Notes: generated by a model from the sequence alone, not told the origin. A stretch of DNA of 62,465 bases from Alphaproteobacteria bacterium (GCA_021413445.1 JAIOQI010000048.1:1-62465); one strand, 5' to 3'; shown: positions 9,276 through 17,934, numbered from the stretch's first letter. A program made the numbers and translations.

Positions 9276-9298
9276 CCCTCTCCCGCAAGGGGAGAGGG
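9276..9298. repeat. REP-like hairpin CCCTCTCCC-GCAA-GGGGAGAGGG
   Basis: A short GC-rich stem-loop preceded by CCCTCACCCCTA, the layout of a common proteobacterial REP-type element. It sits 24 bases before the cupin start. The palindrome inside glnD (40583-40632) has the same CCCTCACCCC lead when read on the minus strand. Confidence 0.7.
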
Positions 9299-9321
9299 CG
9301 TTAAAGTAAAGGAGATCCCAC

Positions 9322-9717
9322 ATGAAAGGCTTCATCGCCAACATCGAAAAACTCACCGAAGAAAACACCAACTTCCGCCGCGTGCTTTATACCGGCCATA
9401 ACCTGCAGCTGGTATTGATGACCCTGCCGCCCGGCTGCGACATCGGCGCGGAGGTGCATGAGGACCGCGACCAGTTCTTCCGCATTGAAAAGGGCGCGGG
9501 CGAAGTGTGGATCGACGGCAAATGCAACAAGGTGAAGGCCGACGACGCCGTCATCGTGCCGCAGGGCGCGGAGCACAATGTGGTCAATACCGGCAAGGAG
9601 CCCCTGCACCTCTACACCATCTACGGCCCGCCGGAGCATATCGACGGCACCCTCCGCCACACCAAGGAAGAAGCCGAGAGCAACCACGAACACTTTGACG
9701 GCAAAACCACGGAATAG
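9322..9717 (+). CDS. Cupin-domain protein
   Basis: A 131-residue single-domain cupin. Cupin motif 1 is seen as GCDIGAEVHEDRDQFFRIEKG (first His/Glu metal ligands) and motif 2 as PQGAEHNVVNTGKEPLHLY. Such small cupins bind a divalent metal and serve as isomerases, dioxygenases or sugar-binding proteins; the substrate cannot be read from sequence. The ATG follows AAAGGAGATCCCAC, a strong ribosome site. The His/Glu-rich C-terminus (AESNHEHFDGK) might add metal affinity. Confidence 0.85.
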   Translation: MKGFIANIEKLTEENTNFRRVLYTGHNLQLVLMTLPPGCDIGAEVHEDRDQFFRIEKGAGEVWIDGKCNKVKADDAVIVPQGAEHNVVNTGKEPLHLYTIYGPPEHIDGTLRHTKEEAESNHEHFDGKTTE

Positions 9718-9755
9718 GACAAGGCGGCCTGAGTTTAGTCATAATACAAAAAAGT

Positions 9756-9786
9756 TTGATTGCCCGCCTTAAAGCCTGTATATAAT
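9756..9786 (+). promoter_or_regulatory. Sigma-70-type promoter for gpt
   Basis: TTGATT at 9756-9761 and a perfect TATAAT at 9781-9786, with a 19-base spacer. Transcription would start near 9793. This excludes the in-frame ATG at 9785 as the gpt start and supports the ATG at 9815. Confidence 0.5.
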
Positions 9787-9814
9787 GCGGGTAGCTTTCA
9801 AAGAAGGGCCCGCC

Positions 9815-10312
9815 ATGTCCGATTCATCACCCAAGCGCTTCATCGTTTCCTGGGACCAGTTCCACCGCGATTCCAAGGCCCTCGCCTGGCGTCTGCTGGA
9901 AAAACATGAAGCGTGGAAAGGCATCATCGCCATCACCCGCGGCGGCCTGATTCCCTCGGGGATTATCGCGCGCGAGCTGGAAATCAAGCTGATCGAGACC
10001 ATCGGCATCTCCAGCTATGACGATAAAACCCAGCGTCAGGTCAAGGTCCTCAAGGGCATCAATGAAAAAATCGTCGGCACCGGCGAAGGCTGGCTGGTCA
10101 TCGACGACCTCGTCGATAGCGGCACTACCGCCAAGGTCATCCGCGAGATGCTGCCCAAGGCCCATCTGGCCACCGTCTATGCCAAACCGGCCGGCGAGCC
10201 GCTGGTCGATACCTATGTCACCTGGGTCAGCCAGGATACCTGGATCTATTTCCCCTGGGAGATCGATATCCAGCCCATCGACCCGATTGCCTCCGCCCGC
10301 AAACAGGGCTAG
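9815..10312 (+). CDS. gpt: Xanthine phosphoribosyltransferase
   Basis: Converts xanthine or guanine plus PRPP to the nucleotide in purine salvage. The 165-residue protein has the PRTase signature WLVIDDLVDSGTTAKVIRE (PRPP loop), ITRGGLIPSGIIAREL, and the Gpt-type C-terminal segment WVSQDTWIYFPWEIDIQP. The start at 9815 was chosen for its AAGAAGGG ribosome site and because the upstream ATG overlaps a promoter -10 box. It appears monocistronic. Confidence 0.92.
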   Translation: MSDSSPKRFIVSWDQFHRDSKALAWRLLEKHEAWKGIIAITRGGLIPSGIIARELEIKLIETIGISSYDDKTQRQVKVLKGINEKIVGTGEGWLVIDDLVDSGTTAKVIREMLPKAHLATVYAKPAGEPLVDTYVTWVSQDTWIYFPWEIDIQPIDPIASARKQG

Positions 10313-10355
10313 AATAACCCCAGCGTAAAATAAAAAAAGAGAGTACCCCGCCACC

Positions 10356-10862
10356 ATGGAAACAAATAAAATTATCGCCGCCTTCCTTGTCGCCGGCATC
10401 ATCGCGATGCTGGCCGGCTTCATCGCCCACAAGACCATCCAGCCGGAAACGCTGGCGGAAAACGCCTACAAGATCGAAGCCATCGCCCCCGCCGCCGCCG
10501 GCGCGGCGCCTGCCGTCGCAGCCGCCGCCGAGCCGATCAAGGACCTGCTGGCGAAAGCAGATGCCGCCCAGGGCGAAAAAGTCTCCAAAGTGTGCAGCTC
10601 CTGCCATACCTTCGGCAAGGGCGAACCGAACCGCGTCGGCCCCAACCTGGCCGGCATCGTGGGCAAGGCCCGCGGCAGCGCCGCCGGCTTCGCCTATTCC
10701 GATGCCATGAAAGCCAAAGGCGGCTCATGGGATGCGGACAGCCTCAACGAATTCCTGTGGAGCCCGAAGGCTTTCGTGCCCGGCACCAAGATGGGCTTCG
10801 CCGGCCTGAAAAAACCGGAAGACCGCGCCGCCCTCATCAAATGGCTGCAATCGCAGAAGTAG
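10356..10862 (+). CDS. Membrane-anchored c-type cytochrome (cytochrome c552/CycM-like)
   Basis: A 168-residue protein with an uncleaved N-terminal anchor (residues 7-24, IIAAFLVAGIIAMLAGFI), an Ala/Pro-rich linker and one class I cytochrome c domain. The haem site is CSSCH at 80-84 and the likely distal ligand is Met146 in VPGTKMGF. Such proteins shuttle electrons from the bc1 complex to the terminal oxidase at the periplasmic face of the inner membrane. The length and anchor match alphaproteobacterial CycM-type proteins. Confidence 0.9.
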   Translation: METNKIIAAFLVAGIIAMLAGFIAHKTIQPETLAENAYKIEAIAPAAAGAAPAVAAAAEPIKDLLAKADAAQGEKVSKVCSSCHTFGKGEPNRVGPNLAGIVGKARGSAAGFAYSDAMKAKGGSWDADSLNEFLWSPKAFVPGTKMGFAGLKKPEDRAALIKWLQSQK

Positions 10863-10912
10863 AATTCTTTATTTCTGATGCCTGTTGCGATGGGATGCAG
10901 GATAATCCGGTA

Positions 10913-11476
10913 TCAGCCGTTCTCCAGCTCGGTATCCCAGTAGAGATAGTCATTCCAGCTTTCGTGCAAAAAGTTGGGCGGATATGCCCGCCCGTTTACC
11001 TGCAGTTCAAGATTGGTCGGCTGGAAAGGCCGCCGGAGCGGGAACATCCTGCATTCCTCCGGCAGGTAGTTGCCCTTGAGCAGGTTGCACTCCTGGCAGG
11101 CGGTGAGGATATTCTCCCAGCGGCTGGTGCCGCCGCGCGATTTCGGGATCACGTGGTCGAAGGTCAGCTCGGGCGTCTTGTGCCTCTCGCCGCAATACTG
11201 GCAGGTCCATTTGTCGCGCAGGAACACATTGAACCGCGTGAAAGCCGGCCTGGACTGCGGCTTCACGTACTCCTTGAGCGCGATCACGCTCGGCACTTTC
11301 ATTTGAAAACTGGGGGAATGGATGATCCGGTCGTATTCGGAAACGATGCTGACGCGATCCAGAAAAACGGCCTTGACCGCTTCCTGCCAAGACCACAATG
11401 AGAGGGGAAAATAGCTTAAAGGCCGATAGTCCGCGTTGAGAACCAAGGTTGGACAACTGTCTAGGTGAGCATACAC
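10913..11476 (-). CDS. HNH endonuclease-family protein
   Basis: A 187-residue protein of a type common as a single chromosomal gene in alphaproteobacteria. The N-terminal part (TLVLNADYRPLSYFPLSLWS) precedes an HNH domain with two zinc CxxC pairs (CQYC, CQEC) and the core TFDHVIPKSRGG...WENILTAC. It presumably nicks or cleaves DNA; the housekeeping role is unknown. The start is GTG, with AAGGAAAGGGG upstream. Overlapping antisense frames were discarded. Confidence 0.87.
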   Translation of the reverse strand: MYAHLDSCPTLVLNADYRPLSYFPLSLWSWQEAVKAVFLDRVSIVSEYDRIIHSPSFQMKVPSVIALKEYVKPQSRPAFTRFNVFLRDKWTCQYCGERHKTPELTFDHVIPKSRGGTSRWENILTACQECNLLKGNYLPEECRMFPLRRPFQPTNLELQVNGRAYPPNFLHESWNDYLYWDTELENG

Positions 11477-11568
11477 GAGGAAATACCCCTTTCCTTACAA
11501 TCCGCCTCACATTCCAATTGTAGCACAGAATCAAGTTTTTGCCGCAAAAATGCTGAAAAACAGAAGTG

Positions 11569-11598
11569 TTGACCTCCCCCCGGGCAAATAGCTAATCT
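11569..11598 (+). promoter_or_regulatory. Candidate promoter for the CDF transporter gene
   Basis: TTGACC at 11569-11574 and TAATCT at 11593-11598, spacer 18, about 35 bases before the start codon. No clear metal-regulator operator is seen. Confidence 0.4.
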
Positions 11599-11633
11599 CT
11601 TGTTATATTTGTAAAATACCGGGGATAAAATTC

Positions 11634-12560
11634 ATGGCCCATCTGCATGCCCACGACCATAATTGCCACGGCCATGCCTCCCCCGACTTCGGGCGGGCTT
11701 TTTTGACCGGGATTCTGCTGAATGCCGCCTTTATTGCGGTTGAAATCGTCTGGGGCCTGAAGGCGAACTCGCTTGCCCTGCTGGCTGATGCCGGGCACAA
11801 CGCCAGCGATGTCCTGGCTCTCGCCATCGCCTGGGCGGCCTCCTGCCTCGCAAAGCGCCAGCCCTCCGACCGCTTCACCTACGGCCTGCGCGGCTCGTCC
11901 ATCATCGCCTCCTTAAGCAATGCCGTCATGCTGCTGGTGGTCGTCGGCGGAATCGGCTGGGAATCCATTTTGCGGCTGGTGGCCAGGCCCGAAGCGGCGG
12001 AAGGAACGACGATCATGGCCGTGGCCGGCATCGGCGTGCTGGTCAACGGCATCACCGCCTTGCTTTTCATGTCCGGACGCAAGCACGACCTGAATATCCG
12101 CGGCGCTTACCTGCACATGCTGGGGGACGCGGGCATTTCGCTCGGCGTGGTGCTCTCCGGCGCCGTCATATTAAAAACCGGCTGGCTGTGGCTGGACCCG
12201 CTGGCGAGCCTGGTGATTTCAGCGCTGATTATTTTGGGGACATGGGGGCTGCTGAAAGAGTCATTGGGGCTCGCCCTGCAGGCGGTGCCGGCAGGCATCG
12301 ACCCGGCCGCTGTGAAAAACTACCTCAAAAATATCAGCGGCGTGAGCGAGGTGCACGACCTGCATGTCTGGGCGATGAGCACGACGGAGGTGGCCTCTTC
12401 CGTGCACCTGGTCATGGCGCAGGGCCACCCCGGCGACGATTTCATCCGGAACATCGCGCACCAGCTGGAACATGATTTCAAGATTAACCACACCACGATC
12501 CAGATCGAGCTCGGCGACACCGGCGGCGAATGCCCGCTGGCGCCGGATCATGTGGTATAG
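11634..12560 (+). CDS. Cation diffusion facilitator (CzcD/DmeF-like metal exporter)
   Basis: A proton-coupled exporter of divalent metal (Zn2+, Co2+ or similar) in the inner membrane. The 308-residue protein has a His-rich N-terminus (HLHAHDHNCHGH), six predicted membrane helices, and the CDF metal-site signatures ADAGHNASDVLAL (helix II) and HMLGDAGISLG (helix V). A cytosolic C-terminal domain follows, with HDLHVWAMSTTEVASSVHLV. The motifs are of the CzcD/ZitB subgroup; metal specificity cannot be read. tRNA-Gly follows on the opposite strand. Confidence 0.93.
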   Translation: MAHLHAHDHNCHGHASPDFGRAFLTGILLNAAFIAVEIVWGLKANSLALLADAGHNASDVLALAIAWAASCLAKRQPSDRFTYGLRGSSIIASLSNAVMLLVVVGGIGWESILRLVARPEAAEGTTIMAVAGIGVLVNGITALLFMSGRKHDLNIRGAYLHMLGDAGISLGVVLSGAVILKTGWLWLDPLASLVISALIILGTWGLLKESLGLALQAVPAGIDPAAVKNYLKNISGVSEVHDLHVWAMSTTEVASSVHLVMAQGHPGDDFIRNIAHQLEHDFKINHTTIQIELGDTGGECPLAPDHVV

Positions 12561-12566
12561 GGAAAA

Positions 12567-12641
<75 letters not shown>

Positions 12642-12736
12642 TTATTCCCGTAGTCATAGTACATTTTCATCGCTTTGAAAAGCACCTATGCTATATTTTA
12701 CAAACAAAAGTTGTTTCACTGAAGGGGAGTCGCCAG

Positions 12737-13753
12737 ATGAAACCGGCCTACAGGATTATCGCCCTTGCTGCCCTCGTCGTTCTGACCGCCTGCGGGGAAC
12801 CGTATGATATTGGCCGTATTTCGAGCCTCAACGGGCCGCAAGCGGTCGGGTCCCCGTTCAGCCGGTATATGGCGCAGGAATACCGCGACCTCTCCCGCTC
12901 CATACACACGGGCCTGTTCAGCAGGGCCTTTGGCAGCGTCGATGCCAGGAAGCGCTTCGTCCATAAGGGGCAGGCGGCGGCCGACGGCGTGATCGTCATG
13001 CCGGAAATGCCCGGCGACTGGAGCCTGAACGGGGCGGACTTCGCGGAGATCGCCCAGGCCCGCGCCGACCTTGTCGAGGCCCTGGACAACGGCGGGCGCG
13101 ATCTTGCCCCCGACAAAGCCGCCATCGCGCAGGCGCGGTTTGACTGCTGGGCGGCAGGACAGGAAAGAACCCGGAACAATGACTCATCCTGCAAACGGCA
13201 GTTCAAAAAGGTCCTCCGCGTCCTGCAGTCCTCCCTCAGCATCGTCCCCGCAACGTCCGCCGCCGCAACAGCCCGCGCAGGGTCTGCAACAGCCTCCGGA
13301 TCCGCCGCCGATGAATTCCCGCCCCCCATTACGACAGCAGCCTCCGGCTCTGCGGGATCAGGCCCGGGCTTTGATTCAGCCTCTGGCTCCATCGCCAAAG
13401 GAACGCTGGCTCCCGTCCAGCAGGCGATGTTCATCGTTTTCTTCGACTGGGATAAGACCTCTCTTTCCAGCCGCGCCAACGATATCCTGGACGCCATTGC
13501 CGAAGAGCTGAAAGCGCGCCAGGACATGAAGAAAATTTCCGTCATCGGCCACGCGGACACCTCCGGCGGCGAGAAATACAACAAAACCCTTTCCCTCAAG
13601 CGCGCCTATGCCGTGCGTGACGCGCTCATTGCCCGCGGCGCTCCCAGGGACAAAATCAGCGCGGAAGGCCGCGGCGAAGGCGACCTTCTTGTCAAGACCC
13701 CGGACAACGTGCGCGAGCCGGGAAACCGCCGCGCGCAAATCACGCTTGAATAA
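12737..13753 (+). CDS. OmpA-family lipoprotein
   Basis: A signal peptide ends in lipobox LTAC (lipidated Cys about residue 19), so the protein should be anchored to the outer membrane. After an unrecognised N-terminal region of about 150 residues (with two Cys) there is a low-complexity Ala/Ser/Gly/Pro linker. The C-terminal OmpA peptidoglycan-binding domain (about 225-338) has FIVFFDWDKTSLSS, VIGHADTSGGEKYNKTLSLKRA and the NRRAQI end. It probably links the outer membrane to the cell wall. The ribosome site GAAGGGGAG is strong. It is larger than Pal. Confidence 0.88.
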   Translation: MKPAYRIIALAALVVLTACGEPYDIGRISSLNGPQAVGSPFSRYMAQEYRDLSRSIHTGLFSRAFGSVDARKRFVHKGQAAADGVIVMPEMPGDWSLNGADFAEIAQARADLVEALDNGGRDLAPDKAAIAQARFDCWAAGQERTRNNDSSCKRQFKKVLRVLQSSLSIVPATSAAATARAGSATASGSAADEFPPPITTAASGSAGSGPGFDSASGSIAKGTLAPVQQAMFIVFFDWDKTSLSSRANDILDAIAEELKARQDMKKISVIGHADTSGGEKYNKTLSLKRAYAVRDALIARGAPRDKISAEGRGEGDLLVKTPDNVREPGNRRAQITLE

Positions 13754-13758
13754 AAATC

Positions 13759-14151
13759 ATGTATAGCTCCACGACGCAGAACGTGACCGTCTTTGTCGAG
13801 CCCACCTACCTGTCGGGGGAATCGGCGCCGGAGCAGAATGTTTACGTCTGGGCGTACAAGGTCCGCATCGAGAACAACGGCGCCGAGACGCTGCAGCTCA
13901 AGACCCGCTACTGGAAGATCACCGATTCCTACGGGCGGGTGCAGGAAGTGCACGGCCCCGGCGTGGTGGGCGAGCAGCCGGTTCTCAAGCCCGGCGAATC
14001 TTTTGAATATACGAGCGGAACGCCGCTCTCGACCCCGAACGGGATCATGACGGGAAGCTACGCCATGCAGATGACGGACGGCACCCTGATGGACATCGCC
14101 ATCCCTGCCTTTTCACTGCACACGCCGGAGATGGCGAAACGCCCGAACTAA
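13759..14151 (+). CDS. apaG: ApaG domain protein
   Basis: A 130-residue protein matching ApaG along its length: NVTVFVEPTYLSGES, then YVWAYKVRIENNGAETLQL, RYWKITDSYGRVQEV, GPGVVGEQPVLKPGESFEYTSG and GSYAMQM. ApaG has an Fn3-like beta sandwich; in enterobacteria it is linked to Co2+ resistance and Mg2+ efflux, but its biochemical role is uncertain. It begins 5 bases after the lipoprotein stop, so is probably translated from the same mRNA. It ends 16 bases from the convergent popZ stop. Confidence 0.93.
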   Translation: MYSSTTQNVTVFVEPTYLSGESAPEQNVYVWAYKVRIENNGAETLQLKTRYWKITDSYGRVQEVHGPGVVGEQPVLKPGESFEYTSGTPLSTPNGIMTGSYAMQMTDGTLMDIAIPAFSLHTPEMAKRPN

Positions 14152-14167
14152 GCCCGGGCCCTGAAGA

Positions 14168-14767
14168 TCAACGGTCCAGCGCGCGGCGGGAGAGTTTTTC
14201 CACTTCTTTTTGCACGAGCTTCTCGATGATGCCGGGCAAATTCTGATCCAGCCAGATTTTAAGCATCGGCTTCATCAGGTCCAAAGTCAGGTCTTCCAGG
14301 GTCACCTTGCCGCTGCGCGCCGGCTCGTCCTTTTCAATGACCAGGCTGCCCGCCAGAAGCTTCGAGAGCGCTTCAGTGGCAGCGTCCGCTGTTTGTGCTG
14401 ATATCAGGCCATTGGAATTGGCTGTCGTGGGCTTTTCTATTGTCATGGGCTTTTCCGTTGTCATGGGTTTATCCAGCGGTTCTATAGCAGCAGCAGAGGT
14501 GGGTGGTTTAATTTTTTCAATCAACTCGAGAACGTCCGTATCAGGCGCCGCCGCCGATCGTGCAGATGCCGGCTCAAAGGCAATGTCCATCGGGGAAGAA
14601 GATGGCGATGGCATAGCAGCAGCCGCCTGCTGCGCCGCAGGGGCCTGCTGAGGCTTGCCTGGAACATCTGGCTTGGCCCCGCCATCGCTATCATCGGAAA
14701 TGATCTGGCGGATAGATTCCAGAATTTCCTCGATAGACGGCTCTTGCTCTGTTTTTACTTCTGCCAT
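14168..14767 (-). CDS. popZ: DUF2497/PopZ-type pole-organising protein
   Basis: Matches the PopZ layout in 199 residues: a short N-terminal helix (PSIEEILESIRQIISDD) that in Caulobacter binds client proteins, a long acidic, Pro/Ala-rich disordered middle, and a conserved C-terminal helical oligomerisation region (TLEDLTLDLMKPMLKIWLDQ, then NLPGIIEKLVQKEVEKLSRR). PopZ forms polar condensates that anchor ParB-parS. The middle contains a local repeat (TEKPMTIEKPT). The order pcm-tolC-popZ is typical of alphaproteobacteria, where valS often follows; here apaG lies there instead. Confidence 0.87.
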   Translation of the reverse strand: MAEVKTEQEPSIEEILESIRQIISDDSDGGAKPDVPGKPQQAPAAQQAAAAMPSPSSSPMDIAFEPASARSAAAPDTDVLELIEKIKPPTSAAAIEPLDKPMTTEKPMTIEKPTTANSNGLISAQTADAATEALSKLLAGSLVIEKDEPARSGKVTLEDLTLDLMKPMLKIWLDQNLPGIIEKLVQKEVEKLSRRALDR

Positions 14768-14862
14768 GGCTGCGCGTTAACCTAACTCATCAAATACTAT
14801 GGTGCTTACTAAACACTGAATGCGTCATTTTTATGATATTATGCCCGAAAAAGCGAGTCAGT

Positions 14863-16305
14863 TTACTCATTTAACCTTTTTGGGCGTATCGAAATACCCT
14901 TGAGGGCGTCGAAGACAGGAGGAAATCCAGCTTTCGTTATATTCTGGAAATTTACGGCGGGGTCATACGTCGGCACGTCAAGATTGAGCCCTTCAGCCGT
15001 CAGGCTGCCCACCGACGCCAGAAGTCCGTAGCCGGCGATAGTCCGGTTGGTTTCCGCCCCGACATACGCCACCTGGGCGTCCAGATACTCCTGTTCTGCA
15101 TCAAGGAGATCCAGCGTCGTGCGGGAACCGAAGCCCGCCTCCACTTTCACGCCCTCCAGCGCCACCCTGGCGGCATCGATCTGCACCTGCCGTGATTTGC
15201 TTTCGGCCTCCGCCGCAACGAGGGTCTCCCATGATTCAATCACCGCCTGGCGCACGGAATTCTCCGTACTGCGCGTTTTCATGCGCAACTGGTTTTCCTC
15301 CTGACGGGACTGGCGGATCCTGGAGATGGTGCTGCCGCCCGCATAAAGCGGCAGAGTCGCCCGAATGCCGATAGACCGTGAATTTTCATCGTGCGAAGAA
15401 GATGTGAAAGGATCATAGGTTTTGCTGACAGCCCCGCTCAGATCGACCCGGGGCAGGATTTCGCCTTCCACCGCCCTGACGGTGTCCTTTGCCGCATCTT
15501 CGGTGTATTTCGCCGCGACGATAAACGGGTTGTTCTTCTCGGCAATCGCCAAGGCCTCTTCCTCCGTCGCCGGAAGCTTTACCGTCAGTGCCGGCGCCTG
15601 CAAATTCGCCGGGGGCAATCCGATGACCTGCTCAAAGGAAGCGTAACTCTTTTTAAGGGCTGCTTGCGCGGAAATCCGGCTCGCCGTCGCCTTGGCCAGA
15701 CGCGATTCAGCCTGGCTGACGTCCGTTTTTGTAATGTCGCCCAGCTTCAGGCGCTCCTGTGACGCCTTCAGGTGGTTGGTCAGTACGTTCTCGTTATTCA
15801 CGCTCAACTGGACGATTTTCTGGTCACGGATAAAACCCATGTAGGCCTTGACCCCCTCCAGCAGGACTTGCTGCTCTGTCACCCTGAGTTTGGCGCGTCC
15901 GGCCTTGATTTTGTTCGTCGATTGTCTCACACTCGCCGCGGTTGACCCGCCACTATAAAGCGATTGGGACGCCGCCAGCGACAGGGTTTTCGGATCGCTG
16001 TTCGATGTCGTGGCGTCCAGTTTCCTGTAGGTCGTCGTATAATCCGTCGTGGCGCTTAGGGAAGGCTTGAACCCGGCGATGGCCTGCTCATAAAGCTCGT
16101 CGATGCTTCTCAGCTCTGCACGGGAAGACTCCATATCCGGATTCTTCTGATAGGCCTCGGCCAGCGCGTCATAAAGGGTTAATCCCGCCGCTTGTTGCTG
16201 AGGGAGCTGCTGCTGAGGCTGCTCTGCAAAAGAAATGCCTTGCTGCGCCAGCAACAAGGGTAAAACAAAAACCGCAGACAGCCTGATTAAAAACCTGTCA
16301 TTCAC
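14863..16305 (-). CDS. tolC: TolC-family outer-membrane efflux protein
   Basis: A 480-residue protein with a signal peptide (cleavage near SFA-EQ) and two outer-membrane-efflux repeats (from LTLYDALAEAYQKNPDMESS and from LPATEEEALAIAEKNNPFIV), the duplicated alpha/beta barrel of TolC. It forms the outer-membrane exit duct for RND or ABC exporters and type I secretion. Its start overlaps the pcm stop by 4 bases (ATGA), so the two are translationally coupled. Confidence 0.92.
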   Translation of the reverse strand: MNDRFLIRLSAVFVLPLLLAQQGISFAEQPQQQLPQQQAAGLTLYDALAEAYQKNPDMESSRAELRSIDELYEQAIAGFKPSLSATTDYTTTYRKLDATTSNSDPKTLSLAASQSLYSGGSTAASVRQSTNKIKAGRAKLRVTEQQVLLEGVKAYMGFIRDQKIVQLSVNNENVLTNHLKASQERLKLGDITKTDVSQAESRLAKATASRISAQAALKKSYASFEQVIGLPPANLQAPALTVKLPATEEEALAIAEKNNPFIVAAKYTEDAAKDTVRAVEGEILPRVDLSGAVSKTYDPFTSSSHDENSRSIGIRATLPLYAGGSTISRIRQSRQEENQLRMKTRSTENSVRQAVIESWETLVAAEAESKSRQVQIDAARVALEGVKVEAGFGSRTTLDLLDAEQEYLDAQVAYVGAETNRTIAGYGLLASVGSLTAEGLNLDVPTYDPAVNFQNITKAGFPPVFDALKGISIRPKRLNE

Positions 16306-16967
16306 TGGAATACAAATCCTTTCTTTTCATCGAAGCCGGGGAGCACCGGCGTCGCCGCATCAAAAAGGTTCCGGGTTGAGAAATGGTCGCCGTGACGGGA
16401 GATCAGTATTGCGGAGCCGGCATGGCCATGACGGGAAATGACCGTCACCAGCCTCCCGCCGTCCGCCAATTGATGTTTTATTTTCTCAGGCACCCCGGCC
16501 ACGGCGCCATCGATCAGTATCACATCGTAAGGGGATTTCCGGGCATAGCCCTGATGTAAATCCCCCTGATGGACAAGGGCGGCATTGTCGATGCCCAGAC
16601 GATCCAGCAATTGGACCCCCTCCATCACCATGTCTTTGTCCTGCTCGATGCCGAAAACATTTTTAGCCATGCAGCCTAAAACAGCGGAGGAATAGCCGGT
16701 GCCGCAGCCTATAGCCAGGACAACATCCGTTTCCCGCACCGCTGCCGCCTGCAGCAGGCGCCCCAGGATCCTCGGCTCCGGCATATAGCGGCCGTTGCCC
16801 AGCGCAATATCGTCATCGACATAGGACAGCCCCTGAAGATGGGGCGGCAGGAATTTTTCACGCGGAACACGGCTCATCGCCCCCGTGAGCGTTTCATTCG
16901 TCACGCCGTGCGGCTGAAGCTGCCCTTCAACCATATTTTTTCTTGCTTTTTCAAAATGTTGGTGCAT
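16302..16967 (-). CDS. pcm: Protein-L-isoaspartate O-methyltransferase family protein
   Basis: A 221-residue SAM-dependent methyltransferase. It shows ARKNMVEGQLQPHGV at the N-terminus, the PIMT-type SRVPREKFLPPHL, and motif I VVLAIGCGTGYSSAVLG. The family repairs isoaspartyl residues; the alphaproteobacterial copy beside tolC is shorter and more diverged than E. coli Pcm, so true repair activity is not certain. First gene of the pcm-tolC-popZ series. Confidence 0.88.
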   Translation of the reverse strand: MHQHFEKARKNMVEGQLQPHGVTNETLTGAMSRVPREKFLPPHLQGLSYVDDDIALGNGRYMPEPRILGRLLQAAAVRETDVVLAIGCGTGYSSAVLGCMAKNVFGIEQDKDMVMEGVQLLDRLGIDNAALVHQGDLHQGYARKSPYDVILIDGAVAGVPEKIKHQLADGGRLVTVISRHGHAGSAILISRHGDHFSTRNLFDAATPVLPGFDEKKGFVFQ

Positions 16968-17129
16968 TTTTTTAATCTTTTAAGTTAAGTCGTTGACGGG
17001 CTTGGTAATACTATCTTACACTTTCTCTTTACCGGCGAAAGCAGTTTTTAGCGGGATTCCATAGTGTTATGAGGCTTGACCGGAACAATCAAAGGCAGGT
17101 ATAACCTGTGCGGCGATAAAATTCCAAAA

Positions 17130-17203
17130 GGCGCGGTGGCAGAATGGCGATGTAGAGGACTGCAAATCCTCGAATGCCGGTTCGATTCCGGCCCGTGCCT
17201 CCA
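17130..17203 (+). tRNA. tRNA-Cys (anticodon GCA)
   Basis: Acceptor GGCGCGG/CCGTGCC, anticodon stem GAGGA/TCCTC with loop CTGCAAA, T-arm GCCGGTTCGATTCCGGC, encoded CCA. It probably shares a transcript with tRNA-Asn 60 bases downstream. Confidence 0.96.
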
Positions 17204-17263
17204 AGATTTTTTATTTGCCGCTTGCCAAATCGCTTCAATTTGGTAAACAGAGAGCGAGATTAT

Positions 17264-17338
17264 TCCCTGGTAGCTCAGTGGTAGAGCAAGCGACTGTTAA
17301 TCGCTTGGTCGCAAGTTCGAATCTTGCCCAGGGAGCCA
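17264..17338 (+). tRNA. tRNA-Asn (anticodon GTT)
   Basis: Acceptor TCCCTGG/CCAGGGA, anticodon stem-loop GCGACTGTTAATCGC, T-arm GCAAGTTCGAATCTTGC, discriminator G and encoded CCA. Confidence 0.96.
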
Positions 17339-17413
17339 TTTTTCAAATGAATGCCCGTTCCATAGATTAAACGCTTGATCTCAGCCTCTGCTCCGCTGGC
17401 AGTGGAAGGTTCC

Positions 17414-17740
17414 CTAAGGGGCGGATGGTGGTGGCAGGTTTCCCGGCCCCGGGGTTCCATGTGGTTGGATCGGGACTGCTCTATGTGGGGGGTGGGGGGC
17501 CAGAGTAATCGCACCACTCTCACACCGGCAAGCGCCTGACATGGTCCCCTGCTGTTCTTCAGTTGCCTGATGCCATGTACATGTACCTGAACAAGCGGAT
17601 GAAGTACAAGTATTGCCAAGTGTCTGTGGCGGACATATGAGATAGATGGCAAATGCACCCGTCGGAAATGACAAAACCCCGGCCACAAGCAGACAACAGA
17701 TACCCATCCCCTTAATATTCTTCACAATTCCAGACTGCAT
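17414..17740 (-). CDS. Small exported cysteine-rich protein, unknown
   Basis: A 108-residue frame beginning MQSGIVKNIKGMGICCLLVA, with a plausible signal peptide ending near GAFA. A mature segment with five Cys in about 35 residues (ICPP, NTCTSSACSGTCTW, ACRC) follows, then a His/Pro-rich tail. The ATG at 17740 has GGAGGGG just upstream; a further ATG four codons earlier is possible. No family recognised. The Cys spacing suggests disulphides or metal binding in the periplasm. Real-gene status rests on the signal peptide and ribosome site only. Confidence 0.5.
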   Translation of the reverse strand: MQSGIVKNIKGMGICCLLVAGVLSFPTGAFAIYLICPPQTLGNTCTSSACSGTCTWHQATEEQQGTMSGACRCESGAITLAPHPPHRAVPIQPHGTPGPGNLPPPSAP

Positions 17741-17934
17741 AGTCCCCTCCATTGTTAAAATTAAACCTCAATCTATATGCTAGCATATATTATCTTAAAT
17801 ATTTATTAAGCTCTGCGCCCATGCCGCCAAAAACACCTGCTGCATCTCCCGGCTGGGCGTGATACAAAGTGTTCTATACTGTTGGACAAAGGGGAGCCAA
17901 TTTTCCCCTCCAATACCCAACCTTCAAGGGCAGC

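Noticed and set aside
17275-17688. A 137-residue minus-strand frame over tRNA-Asn
   Set aside because: It includes antisense tRNA sequence and overlaps a better frame with a signal peptide.
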